The notes beneath the pieces were generated by a model, which saw only the letters and a list, made by a program, of their open reading frames with translations, was not told the origin of the DNA and did not search any database. A DNA stretch of 64,000 bases, taken from the NCBI GenBank assembly GCA_031425095.1, contig JANPIS010000413.1, forward strand, positions 5,235 through 69,234, read 5' to 3'. The position numbers were made by a program, and so were the translations under genes. Below, one piece after another: positions 56,242 to 64,000 of this stretch (positions are counted from its first letter, which is position 1; every line of letters begins with the position of its first letter). This stretch comes from JANNXQ01 sp031425095 (GTDB lineage: Bacteria > Verrucomicrobiota > Verrucomicrobiia > Chthoniobacterales > Chthoniobacteraceae).

Positions 56242-56526
56242 TTGCTCCGGATTCGCCGCTCCGGAGCGAAGTGCGCGGGTCGATTTGCTGGCCAAGCCGA
56301 CATGGCGCAGTTACCTGAATTTGGAACCGCTGGATCGGATTCCGATTCGGTATCTGACGCGGCCAAAAATCTCAAATCGGATTTCCATGTCGCAATCCTG
56401 ACGGTCGGGGATGCGGCCCCCGCGAAATGGCCGGCATCCAGATCGAGTGCCCGAGCGGAAATGTGGCGTTGGACGAAACATTCAAGCGGGCGCCGAAAGC
56501 CAAAGCCAAAGACGGTGGGGGAGCGG

Positions 56527-58275
56527 TTATTCCCGCTTTTTCTCTTCGTCCTTTTTCTTCTCATCCTTGCCCTTGCCCTTGCCATTTTCAGGAGCAGGCG
56601 CGGTCGGCTGAGGCTTTGCAGCCGCAGGCGCGGCCTGCGGACGTTTCTCTACTTTCTTGGCCTGGGGGCGTGGCTCCGACGCGTTGGGCATCTTGCGTTC
56701 CTTGCCGCGCGCGGGAGCGGACTCGACCTTGGGCGGGGCGGCTGGCTTGGCCGGCTGCGTCTTCCTGCCGCCCGCGGCTGGCGACTGCTCGCCCGGCGGC
56801 TGCGCCTTCTTCTTTGTGGTCACGGGACCGGGGGCGACGGGGGTTTTGTCCGGGGCGTCTGCCTTGGGCTCCGCCGATCGTGATGGTGGCAGATTACCCG
56901 GCTTTGCGCGCTTTCCGCCTTTGCCAGACTTGGGTGCCGTCCGCGGCTCTGCGGGTTTCTCCGTCGCAGGGGCAGTCTCGGGCTTGGGGGGTTCCGTCTT
57001 AGGTGGAGCGATCGGTGCGGCGGGGTCGGGAGTCCGCGGCTCGGCAGCACTCTTCGGCTTGGCGGCAGCCTTGGGCTTTCCCTTCGCCCCCTTCGCATTG
57101 GGCGAAGATGCCGGTGGCGTAGTGGCGTCGGGATTGCCGGAAGCGGGCTTCGCTGGAGCGGGTGCCGCGGGATCGGGAGTCGGCAGCTCGGCCGTGCTCT
57201 TTGGCTTGGCAGCGTCCTTGCCCTTTCCTTTCGCACCCTTGGCATTTGGCGGAGACGCCGGTGGCAAAGTGCCATCAGGCTTCACGACCGCGGTGGCCGG
57301 CGCATCGGCCGCCTTCGGCGGGGCGGGGGGTTCCACGGGGGTGGCCGGATCGCTCTTGATCTTGGCGCGGAGTTTTTGCACCTCCGCAGCGGGGCCGGCA
57401 TTTTTCCAGCCGTTATCCACGTCGGCCTTTTTCACTTTCGCGGCCACTTTGCGAGGCGCCGCGGTCGTCTTTTTCTCGGCGAAGGCCGGCGCCAGGACAC
57501 GGAAGGCGTCGCCTTCGATCCTGGGCCGCAATTGTTCCCTGCGATCCTCCCCGCGATCGCCATCGAATTCTTCCCGCCTGTCGAGTCTGAACCGGCGGAT
57601 CGGGTCCGCCGTCTGGCGCGAAATCACCTCGTACTGCGGGCCTTCGTTATAGACGACATTATTGACGTAGGTGATGCGGGTCACATTGGTCGTCTGGCGG
57701 ATGATCGTGATATTCTCGCGCGGCTCGACGATGACGGTGCGCAAACGGGGCGCGCCGAAGTTCCGCGTTTCGACAAAGCTGTAGTTCGTCGGGCCGATAT
57801 CGTAATCCGCATCCACACGGGCACTGAAGCCCACGGAGCGATTGAACGAGGCCTCAGGCGGGAGCGGAGCCCAGCCCACATGCCGCGGACTATGCCGCCA
57901 TGAGACCCAGGCGGGCGCCCATTCCCGACCGGGCACCCACACCCAGCCGACCCGATCGACCCGCGCCCACCGGCCATAGTGATATACCGCCCACGAATAG
58001 GGCTCGTCCGAATCCCACGTCCACCCGGCATCGGTATAGACCCAGCGACCGTCGCGATAGGGCCGCCAATCGCTGTCCACATCGCGCGGCTGCCAGCAAT
58101 AGCCGTAGTCGCCGACTTCCCGCCAGTCGCCATAGGGATCCAGGCTGTCGTAGAAGTAATCCACCGACACTTCCACCGCCGCTTGCGCGGAAGGAGGCGC
58201 GGTAAAAAGGAGGAGGGCCGCCGCGAGGAGGGAGCAGGAGGCCGTCGCAGCGAGTGTGGTGGGGATGATTCTCAT
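56527..58275 (-). CDS. Secreted DUF6600-like protein with Pro/Lys-rich repeats
   Basis: 582 residues with a signal peptide. Residues 35-160 contain repeated aromatic motifs (YDSLDPYGDWREVGDYGYCW, GRWVYTDAGWTWDSDEPYSW, WVPGREWAPAWVSWRHSPRH) of the DUF6600 type found in envelope proteins. From about residue 290 to the end it is low-complexity Pro/Ala/Lys. Two direct repeats of about 50 residues (each with SPNAKGAKGKxK and TPDPAAP) are evident. It could bind cell wall or polysaccharide. The repeats suggest slippage variation. Confidence 0.75.
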   Translation of the reverse strand: MRIIPTTLAATASCSLLAAALLLFTAPPSAQAAVEVSVDYFYDSLDPYGDWREVGDYGYCWQPRDVDSDWRPYRDGRWVYTDAGWTWDSDEPYSWAVYHYGRWARVDRVGWVWVPGREWAPAWVSWRHSPRHVGWAPLPPEASFNRSVGFSARVDADYDIGPTNYSFVETRNFGAPRLRTVIVEPRENITIIRQTTNVTRITYVNNVVYNEGPQYEVISRQTADPIRRFRLDRREEFDGDRGEDRREQLRPRIEGDAFRVLAPAFAEKKTTAAPRKVAAKVKKADVDNGWKNAGPAAEVQKLRAKIKSDPATPVEPPAPPKAADAPATAVVKPDGTLPPASPPNAKGAKGKGKDAAKPKSTAELPTPDPAAPAPAKPASGNPDATTPPASSPNAKGAKGKPKAAAKPKSAAEPRTPDPAAPIAPPKTEPPKPETAPATEKPAEPRTAPKSGKGGKRAKPGNLPPSRSAEPKADAPDKTPVAPGPVTTKKKAQPPGEQSPAAGGRKTQPAKPAAPPKVESAPARGKERKMPNASEPRPQAKKVEKRPQAAPAAAKPQPTAPAPENGKGKGKDEKKKDEEKKRE

Positions 58276-58388
58276 GGCGATGGGAATCGCGGTTGCGCCA
58301 CGCTACGGACGCCCCTGTCTAAAAAATTCATGGCAAAGATGCGCGCACCGGGAAGGGCAACCGCGAAGAAGCAGTAAATCCGTATCCC

Positions 58389-58466
58389 ATGAACAACAGC
58401 ATCTTCTACATCATCGGTCTCATCGTGGTCGTCGTCGCCATTCTCAAATTCGTCGGCGTCTGGTGA
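58389..58466 (+). CDS. Tiny one-helix membrane protein
   Basis: 25 residues, a polar MNNS and one helix (IFYIIGLIVVVVAILKF) ending VGVW. It is a relative of the broken gene at 8277. Its stop overlaps a GTG start of the hydrolase gene by GTGA, which supports that both are real and co-translated. Confidence 0.6.
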   Translation: MNNSIFYIIGLIVVVVAILKFVGVW

Positions 58467-59251
58467 GTCGCCCCTCTCTGGCGGCGCCGCGCTGCCGACC
58501 TTTGCATTTCGAAGAGCAGCTCACCGACGTGCGAGGGATTCCGCTGCACAGCTTCGGTCCTGTGGGCGAAGGGGGTGTGCCGATCGTCCTGGTGCATGGA
58601 TTGGTCGTGTCGAATCGCTACTGGCGGCCTCTCGCCTTGGAGCTCTCGTGCTACGGACAAGTTGAAGCCGTCGATCTTCCGGGTTTCGGAAGAAGTGCCC
58701 GTCCCAGCCTAACCTTCTCGATTTCCGATTTCGCGCGCTATCTCAGCGAATGGCTCGACGCGCGCCGGATCGTTCGCTGCCACCTCATCGCCCACTCGAT
58801 GGGTGCGCAAGTCGCGGCGCACGTCGCGTTGCAGTCACCCTCCAGGCTGTTTTCACTCACCCTGATCGGCCCGACGATTGATCGGGCCGCGCCCCGCTGG
58901 TGGGAGCAGGGGATTCGTCTGCTTCGGGGCCTGGCTCGAGAAAACGTCAGCATGTTGCGAATCGTTTTGGGAGATTTCTTTCGAGCCGGCCTCCCCCACA
59001 CTCTGGGCACGGTGCGTCGCATGTTTGCCGACTCGATCACGGAGCAGGTGGGCGGAATCGAAACGCCCACGCTGGTGCTCCGGGGTGAGCGCGACCCGAT
59101 CGCGCCGATGCGCTGGGTCGAGGATCTGGCGCGGCTGATGCCGGCCGCTCAGGCGCAAGTCATCCCGGGTGGTTCGCACTGTGTGCATTATTCCCATCCG
59201 AAGGAGACGGCAGCGGCCATCCATCACTGGATGCGAGCGACGGCGCTGTAG
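58463..59251 (+). CDS. Alpha/beta hydrolase
   Basis: 262 residues from the GTG at 58463, chosen for its GTGA overlap with the tiny gene. No signal peptide. Motifs: VLVHGLVVSNRYWRPL as oxyanion region, nucleophile in LIAHSMGAQVAAHVA, acid in LRGERDPIAPM, and His in GGSHCVHYSH. It is like epoxide-hydrolase or haloperoxidase-type esterases. Substrate unknown. Confidence 0.85.
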   Translation: MSRPSLAAPRCRPLHFEEQLTDVRGIPLHSFGPVGEGGVPIVLVHGLVVSNRYWRPLALELSCYGQVEAVDLPGFGRSARPSLTFSISDFARYLSEWLDARRIVRCHLIAHSMGAQVAAHVALQSPSRLFSLTLIGPTIDRAAPRWWEQGIRLLRGLARENVSMLRIVLGDFFRAGLPHTLGTVRRMFADSITEQVGGIETPTLVLRGERDPIAPMRWVEDLARLMPAAQAQVIPGGSHCVHYSHPKETAAAIHHWMRATAL

Positions 59252-59319
59252 GTCAAAATTTTCCACCACCGATACGCGCACTGATCGCGTGGAGCGCGAT
59301 CTCCCGGAAACCAAACCCT

Positions 59320-59478
59320 ATGAAAACCATCCTTGCCTTCGCAGCTCTCGTTATTGTCACCGTAATTCAATCTGGTTGTGCCGCCGGAGCTTCCGTCGGT
59401 CACAACGGACACCGCCATGGCGTTGGCGTCGCGGGCTCGAAAGACGGCGGAGTTTCGGCTGGAGTGCGCGCCTATTGA
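59320..59478 (+). CDS. Small lipoprotein, paralogue of the gene at 2073
   Basis: 52 residues, signal peptide with lipobox-like QSGC (Cys20), mature part GASVGHNGHRHGVGV and the end SAGVRAY. It is closely similar to the 2073 protein and, like it, is followed by the 73-nt structured element. The pair of gene plus element is therefore a duplicated unit about 57 kb apart. Confidence 0.7.
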   Translation: MKTILAFAALVIVTVIQSGCAAGASVGHNGHRHGVGVAGSKDGGVSAGVRAY

Positions 59479-59498
59479 TCTAAACCGCACAGTTTTCT

Positions 59499-59571
59499 GC
59501 CGGACATGCCGAAGCCTACGAGGCGGCAGATCGCAAGTCTGCTCTTACCTGTTGCAAATCCCGGGTCCGCC
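59499..59571 (+). repeat. 73-nt structured element, copy B
   Basis: This starts 21 bases after the lipoprotein stop. It aligns without gaps to copy A at 2248-2320. The hairpin GCAGATCGCAAGTCTGC (59526-59542) has two A-T pairs in place of two G-C pairs in copy A. The shared words GAGGCGGC and GCTCTTACCTG flank it. The outer arms pair less well than in copy A (GGAC with GTCC). Confidence 0.6.
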
Positions 59572-59614
59572 TCCAACTGCGCGAAACTCCAACCACTCGG
59601 GCGCCTAATCGCTC

Positions 59615-60019
59615 TTGGCTCAAAGTCACTACCGAGCGACTAGCGCAGCTTCGATTTGCGGAGCGCTGTGGATCGCTGTGCTCCTGGGAACCGCTTGCGA
59701 AGTCCGCCCGGAAGCGAAGTTGCTGACGGAGTGGGAAAAGATTGAAGCCCTGATTTCCTCCATCGAGAAAATGAAGGGAGCCACCTTCATCCGCAACGGG
59801 AGTGCGTACAACTCCGAGACCGCCGCGAACTTTCTGCGGACCAAATGGCACGCCCGCGACAAAGAATTGAAGACCGCCAAGGAGTTCATTGCGCAGGCCG
59901 CATCGGTGTCGTCCATCTCTGGAGAGCCCTACTTGATCCGGTACGTGGATGGTTCAGAGGTGACATGTGGCGACTATCTTACTGCACAGCTAAGGAAGCT
60001 GAATTTGCGCGCTCCGTAA
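59615..60019 (+). CDS. Secreted DUF5329-like protein
   Basis: 134 residues from a TTG at 59615. The N-terminal helix CGALWIAVLLGTAC looks like an export signal. The mature part matches DUF5329: WEKIEALISSIEKMKGATFI, RNGSAYNSETAANFLRTKW, AQAASVSSISGEPYLIRY and the TCGDYL end. Function unknown. No ATG is well placed, so the TTG start is provisional. Confidence 0.7.
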   Translation: MAQSHYRATSAASICGALWIAVLLGTACEVRPEAKLLTEWEKIEALISSIEKMKGATFIRNGSAYNSETAANFLRTKWHARDKELKTAKEFIAQAASVSSISGEPYLIRYVDGSEVTCGDYLTAQLRKLNLRAP

Positions 60020-60149
60020 GCGCGGCGGCGATCCTCTTCGGTTACCTTCACCGGTTGCCGCGAGTTAATTGTCTGCGCGGGTGGATTTAGTCCCCGCCCC
60101 TATTCATAATCATCGAGATCACAACCCTCTCCACACGCGATAAAGGTGC

Positions 60150-61439
60150 ATGAAGCATTCCCTCCGAACCGCATCACAGCGTTGGCCTGAAATTCTTGGC
60201 GTCGCGGCGTTGGGCGGTCTCGCCACCCTCTTTGTCGCGCGCAATTTCTTCCCTGCGGAAAAGAAGGTCCGCAGTCGCATTGACGCAGATTATCACCCCG
60301 GCGACGACGCCTTCCTCCGCACCATGGGGAATGTTCTGGGGCCGCCCTTGCTGGAGGGAAACAAATGCACGTTGCTGCAAAATGGCGACGAGATTTTTCC
60401 CGCCATGCTTGAGGGCATCCGTTCCGCGGAGCGGACCATTAACTTCGAGAACTTCCTGTGGGCAGAAGGGGAAGTCTCCGATGGAGTCGCCGACGCCCTG
60501 GCGGAAAGGGCCTGCTCCGGCGTGAAAGTCAATTTCCTCCAGGACGCGATGGGATCCAACTGCGTCCGCGGTCGCGCCATCAGCCTTCTCAAACGCTGTG
60601 GCGTGCAAGTCGAAATCTACCGCTTTGTCCGTTTCACTACGTTCAATTTCCGGACGCACCGCAAGATCCTGGTCATCGACGGCAAGCTGGGGTTCATTGG
60701 CGGGGTCGGCATTTCCGACGGCTGGAAGGGCGACGGTCGGACCAAAGGCCTATGGCGCGACACCCACTACCGATTGGAAGGGCCGGCCGTTGCGCAATTG
60801 CAGCAAGCCTTCATCGACAATTGGTTGGAGACCCGGACGGAACTGCTCCACGGAGAGCTCTACTTTCCGAAACTCGAGACGGCAGGCGACCGAACCTGTC
60901 AGGTGTTCAAAAGCTCAGCCGGCGAGGGGTCGGACAGCGCCCGCTTGATGTTGCTGGTTTCGATTGCCGCCGCTCGGAAGTCCATCCGCATCGCCAATGC
61001 CTATTTCGTCCCCGATGACCTCTGCCGCCGCACCCTCGTCGAAGCTCTTCACCGCGGCGTGCAGGTGGAAATCATCACTCCGGGGCCAGACTTCGATGCG
61101 CCAACCGTGCGTGAGGTGGGCAAGGCACGCTGGCGACCACTCCTCGAAGCCGGGGCCAGATTTTACGAATACCAACCGGCGCGATTCCACTGCAAATATC
61201 TGCTTGTGGACGATTGCTGGGCCTCTGTCGGCTCGGCCAATCTGGACAATCGTTCGCTGTCCCTGAACGAAGAAGCAAATCTCAACGTCCTCGATAAAGA
61301 ATGGGTCGAGATGCACGCGCGCGTTTTCGATGAGGATAAGAGTCATTCAAGAGAAGTCAGCTTGTGCGACTGGCACCGCCGCCCATTCATGGAAAAAGTC
61401 CGAGGGAATGTGGCGTCGATCCTCCGGCAGCAAATGTAG
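60150..61439 (+). CDS. Phospholipase-D-type cardiolipin synthase (copy 2)
   Basis: 429 residues. One N-terminal membrane helix (GVAALGGLATLFVARNFF) precedes the two-domain phospholipase D fold. HKD motifs are HRKILVIDGKLGFIGGVGI near residue 170 and FHCKYLLVDDCWASVGSANL near 347. The second lacks the usual T or S before K but keeps H, K and D. It is followed by an EEP-family gene with a 23-base gap, a common pairing. Confidence 0.88.
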   Translation: MKHSLRTASQRWPEILGVAALGGLATLFVARNFFPAEKKVRSRIDADYHPGDDAFLRTMGNVLGPPLLEGNKCTLLQNGDEIFPAMLEGIRSAERTINFENFLWAEGEVSDGVADALAERACSGVKVNFLQDAMGSNCVRGRAISLLKRCGVQVEIYRFVRFTTFNFRTHRKILVIDGKLGFIGGVGISDGWKGDGRTKGLWRDTHYRLEGPAVAQLQQAFIDNWLETRTELLHGELYFPKLETAGDRTCQVFKSSAGEGSDSARLMLLVSIAAARKSIRIANAYFVPDDLCRRTLVEALHRGVQVEIITPGPDFDAPTVREVGKARWRPLLEAGARFYEYQPARFHCKYLLVDDCWASVGSANLDNRSLSLNEEANLNVLDKEWVEMHARVFDEDKSHSREVSLCDWHRRPFMEKVRGNVASILRQQM

Positions 61440-61462
61440 CCGCGATCGGATGCGTCAGGAAG

Positions 61463-62215
61463 ATGAGCGAAGGAACTGCCCCAACGTTGCGCGTGGCAAC
61501 TTACAACGTCCACGGTTGCGTCGGCATGGATCGGAAACGCTCTGAAGCGCGCGTTGCCGAGGTAATTGGCGAGATGGGGGCGGACATCGTCGGCCTGCAA
61601 GAGCTGGACCTCAGCCGGCGGCGCAGCGACGGCGTGAACCAAGCCGGGTTGGTTGCCGGCCAGCTCGGTTGGCACAGCTATTTCCATCCGGCCATGCGCA
61701 CCGGGGACGAACATTACGGAGATGCCCTTGTCAGTCGCTTTCCCCTCACGCTCCGAGGCGCCGCCGCATTGCCAGGCCCCGCCCCGTTCTATTGCCGGGA
61801 GAAGCGCGGGGTGATTTCCATGGATGCGGAGACGCCACTCGGTCTCGTGCGCATTCTGAATACCCATTTCGGGCTCGGCTGGGGAGAACGTCTTCACCAG
61901 GCACGGTCTGTCGCGAGCGACGAATGGCTGGTCGGAGCCGGCCCAAACGCGCCGCTGATCCTACTCGGGGATCTCAACAGCCTGCCAGGTTCTCGCCCCT
62001 ACCGCGCTTTAGCCCGGCGCCTGCGGGATGTGCGACGACTGTTGAAGCCGGTGAGGGCATGCCGCACTTTCCCAACCTTTTTCCCGATGCTCGCCGTGGA
62101 TCACATCTTCATCAATGTCGGCTTGCATCCCCTTAGTTTGAAGGTTCATCGCTCCCCGCTCGCCCGTGTCGCTTCGGATCATTATCCACTCATCGCCGAA
62201 CTCGTGCGCGCGTAG
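61463..62215 (+). CDS. Endonuclease/exonuclease/phosphatase (EEP) family protein
   Basis: 250 residues from the ATG at 61463, preceded by AGGA. EEP residues are visible: the Asn in ATYNVHGCVG, the Glu in VGLQELDLSRR, the His in LNTHFGLG, Asp and Asn in LLGDLNSLPG, and the final Asp-His in VASDHYPLIAEL. It hydrolyses a phosphodiester, perhaps a lipid, as its cardiolipin-synthase neighbour suggests. A terminator hairpin follows. Confidence 0.87.
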   Translation: MSEGTAPTLRVATYNVHGCVGMDRKRSEARVAEVIGEMGADIVGLQELDLSRRRSDGVNQAGLVAGQLGWHSYFHPAMRTGDEHYGDALVSRFPLTLRGAAALPGPAPFYCREKRGVISMDAETPLGLVRILNTHFGLGWGERLHQARSVASDEWLVGAGPNAPLILLGDLNSLPGSRPYRALARRLRDVRRLLKPVRACRTFPTFFPMLAVDHIFINVGLHPLSLKVHRSPLARVASDHYPLIAELVRA

Positions 62216-62244
62216 AAGCAGCGCCAGAAGGGCGGCAAAAGCAA

Positions 62245-62274
62245 CAGGCCCACAAGCGTGAACTTGTGGGCCTG
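62245..62274. terminator. Bidirectional terminator hairpin
   Basis: CAGGCCCACAAG (62245-62256) pairs perfectly with CTTGTGGGCCTG (62263-62274) around the loop CGTGAA. It lies between two convergent genes. On the minus strand a short T-rich stretch (TTGCTTTTGCC) follows. Confidence 0.8.
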
Positions 62275-62295
62275 AGTCGTTGCCGTGGTTGTCGC

Positions 62296-62805
62296 TTACT
62301 TCCCGTCGCGGTCTGAGTCGCCCGGAATGGCGCGCTCGACCCGGTCCCAAGCGGCCCGCGTGGCGTGTTTCGCTTTGTCCCAGCCGATCTGCGTCTTGCC
62401 CTTGGTGGACTCGTAGTTCCTGGCGAGTTCGGGTTCGACTTCCTCAAACCTGCGCCCCGCCGCCCCATGCGTCGCGTAGCCCTGATATCCGGCGCGATAG
62501 GCTGGACCGTATTCGGAGTATTCCGTCGCCTCGGCGTATGGCTGGCTACGGTGATTCGCTGCCCAATAGGCGTCTTCGGCTGTGGGATCGATCATCTCCG
62601 CCGTGGCTTTGCCGGCGAGGCCACCGGCGATAGCGCCGATTACGGCACCCACGGCCATGCCGACCGGGCCGCCCACCGCGCCAATGGTGGCGCCCGTTGC
62701 ACCGCCGCCTGCTGCGCCGAGGCCAGTGCCGACGGGATGAGAACCGGGTTCGCCGGTGATTGGATCAGGATTCGTGTCCTTCGAGGTGTCAGGTGTTTTA
62801 GTCAT
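62296..62805 (-). CDS. Glycine-zipper stress-type protein
   Basis: 169 residues. A polar start is followed by a long Gly/Ala zipper (GTGLGAAGGGATGATIGAVG and GAVIGAIAGGLAGKATAEMI, residues 26-72). The rest is polar with Tyr repeats (YAEATEYSEYGPAYRAGYQG) and an end KHATRAAWDRVERAIPG. This type is common in Verrucomicrobiota and Proteobacteria as a stress protein of unknown action. Confidence 0.75.
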   Translation of the reverse strand: MTKTPDTSKDTNPDPITGEPGSHPVGTGLGAAGGGATGATIGAVGGPVGMAVGAVIGAIAGGLAGKATAEMIDPTAEDAYWAANHRSQPYAEATEYSEYGPAYRAGYQGYATHGAAGRRFEEVEPELARNYESTKGKTQIGWDKAKHATRAAWDRVERAIPGDSDRDGK

Positions 62806-63202
62806 GCTCGTGTATCGCTCTGCCCAGAGGCCGCGGTCCTGTCTATTTTTGGGGATAGGCGCGGTCGCGTCCGGTGACCGTCAGTCTGCCACTCCCGAGT
62901 GCTGGCGCGTGATCGTCGCCGGGCGGGTATTCCCGGAGACGGTCGCGATTTCCCTGTTGTCGTGGGAAACGCCGCGCACCGTTCGCTAGGTGCGATCGCG
63001 TTGAAGGCGATGGGCTCCACCTCGGCGTCCATCGCTCAACTCGGCGGATCGAGCCCTGCCATCTCCGGGATTTGGCTTTACACCTCTCCGCCGTTTTCGT
63101 GATTCTCGCGCGCCCGCTGGCTGCCACGGGGCGCTCGGCGAGGTGCCCAGCCGTTCCGTTTCCACCGTTCCGTTCCCACGCGTCGCTCTCCGAGGAAATC
63201 TT
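62806..63202. other. Intergenic stretch without a convincing gene
   Basis: About 397 bases between a minus-strand gene and the final plus-strand gene, so divergent promoters are expected. Open frames here are arginine-rich and unlike proteins. No operator or RNA motif was recognised. Confidence 0.45.
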
Positions 63203-64000
63203 ATGATCCGAGCACTCCAAAGCCTTTTCTGGGGAGGTGCCCTCCTCGCGTTCGTTGAGGTGGCCGCCTCAGCCGAACCGATCATCACCGCGACCAAGGA
63301 CGACAATCTCGCCGCGGGGCTGCGCAAGCTGCCCGGGAACACGATCACATACACTAACACGATCACGAACACGGGTGACGCCACGGCGACCAGCGTCCTC
63401 TTCACCGATCCCGATCCGGCGAATACGACCTTCGTCTCCGTCCAAAGCACGGTCATCGCTCGCAATGATGCCTACAGCGCCATCGGCAATGTGCAGATGA
63501 GCATCCCTGCGCCCGGCTTGCTGGCGAATGACAGTGACCCGGATGGCGTTGGCCCGGCGCTGACGGTCACGGCGGTGAATACGGCGGGCACACAGGGCAG
63601 TGTGACCTTCAATGCCAACGGCAGCTCACGTTCAGTCCGGCATTGGGTTTCAATGGTGCGACGACGTTCACTTACACGATGAGCGATGGCGAGGGGAACA
63701 CCGACACGGCCACGGCCATGATTACTGTCGCGGGCAGGATTTGGTTCATCAATGCCGCTGCGGCCGCGGGCGGCGACCGGCGGCTTACGACACCGTTCAA
63801 CAGCATCGCGCCTTCAATTCCACCGCGGCGGATGTCGCCGGGGACAACCTCTTTCTTTTCAGCGGCACTTACACCACGCCGCCGACGCTGCTGGCAAATG
63901 AGCGGCTCATCGGGCAGGGCGCGACGGCGAGTATCGCGACCATCACGGGACTCGCGGTGCCCTCGGGCAATGCGGTGCTGCCGGCCACCGGCGGGGCTCG
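63203..64000 (+). pseudogene. Start of large surface protein with cadherin-like repeat; frame broken, 3' end outside window
   Basis: The ATG at 63203 begins a signal peptide (ALQSLFWGGALLAFVEVAAS). A DUF11-like segment follows (NTITYTNTITNTGDATATSV), then a tandem cadherin-like repeat (NDAYSAIGNVQMSIPAPGLL and LLANDSDPDG). The frame is lost at 63626, where adding one T restores FTFSPALGFNGATTFTYTMS. It is lost again at about 63810, where one G restores AAFNSTAADVAGDNLFLFSG. Beyond that it stays open to the window end. It is probably a long adhesin or beta-helix protein. Confidence 0.65.

Overview
The window is GC-rich bacterial chromosome packed with genes on both strands. The host is inferred, not proven, to be a soil bacterium of the Verrucomicrobiota or Planctomycetota type. 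The signs are a TIGR03067-type secreted protein, a signal-peptide sulfatase, DUF2243, DUF6132 and DUF6799-like proteins, many small lipoproteins, weak Shine-Dalgarno sites and a tandem cadherin-like surface protein. I saw no rRNA, tRNA or CRISPR array. Region 1 (1-9,800) holds a transglutaminase-like protein, a lone response regulator, an MgtC-like protein, and a minus-strand operon ending in a malto-oligosyltrehalose trehalohydrolase (TreZ) and a glycogen debranching enzyme. Small secreted proteins and a GreA/GreB-like factor follow. Region 2 (9,851-16,400) looks mobile: VirB2-, VirB3- and VirB4/TraC-like conjugation genes overlap head to tail, and a ClpB-type AAA+ ATPase diverges from them. 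Small DNA-binding or unknown proteins and an MmcB-like nuclease accompany them. Region 3 (16,913-24,534) is an ArsR regulator and a divergent eleven-gene sulfur operon. It encodes DUF6132, two pairs of half-size YeeE/YedE transporters around a metallo-beta-lactamase/rhodanese protein, three small membrane proteins, a sulfite-oxidase-type molybdoenzyme and a DsrE-like protein. The operon ends in a 5'-nucleotidase gene cut off in mid-frame and fused to the tail of a DnaE-like polymerase gene. Region 4 (24,791-30,450) is a giant DNA methylase-helicase gene of the plasmid/ICE type, split by a one-base frameshift, with gene remnants beside it. Regions 2-4 together are read as an eroded integrative or plasmid-derived element carrying the sulfur genes.  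Region 5 (30,450-38,270) contains a decayed partial copy of a gene whose intact copy lies 3 kb away. Also here are two GNAT acetyltransferases, DUF5069, separate LigD-type polymerase and ligase genes placed tail to tail, a sulfatase and a decayed GrpB gene. Region 6 (38,311-62,805) is a stress-survival neighbourhood: an orphan hybrid-sensor-like histidine kinase, BON and glycine-zipper proteins, an exported large-subunit catalase, a manganese catalase, a thioredoxin-reductase-like enzyme, a lipid kinase, a second TreZ, two hydrolases, GlsB, two phospholipase-D-type cardiolipin synthases, an EEP-family phosphodiesterase and several tiny one-helix membrane proteins.  Region 7 (63,203 to the end) is the start of a large surface protein. 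Five apparent one-base deletions, several in homopolymers, break otherwise well-preserved genes, so some of the broken genes may be sequencing artefacts. The most interesting signals are the sulfur operon inside the mobile region with its chimeric end, the 73-nt paired element that covaries between two lipoprotein loci, and the matched hairpin repeats that flank the MmcB-like gene.
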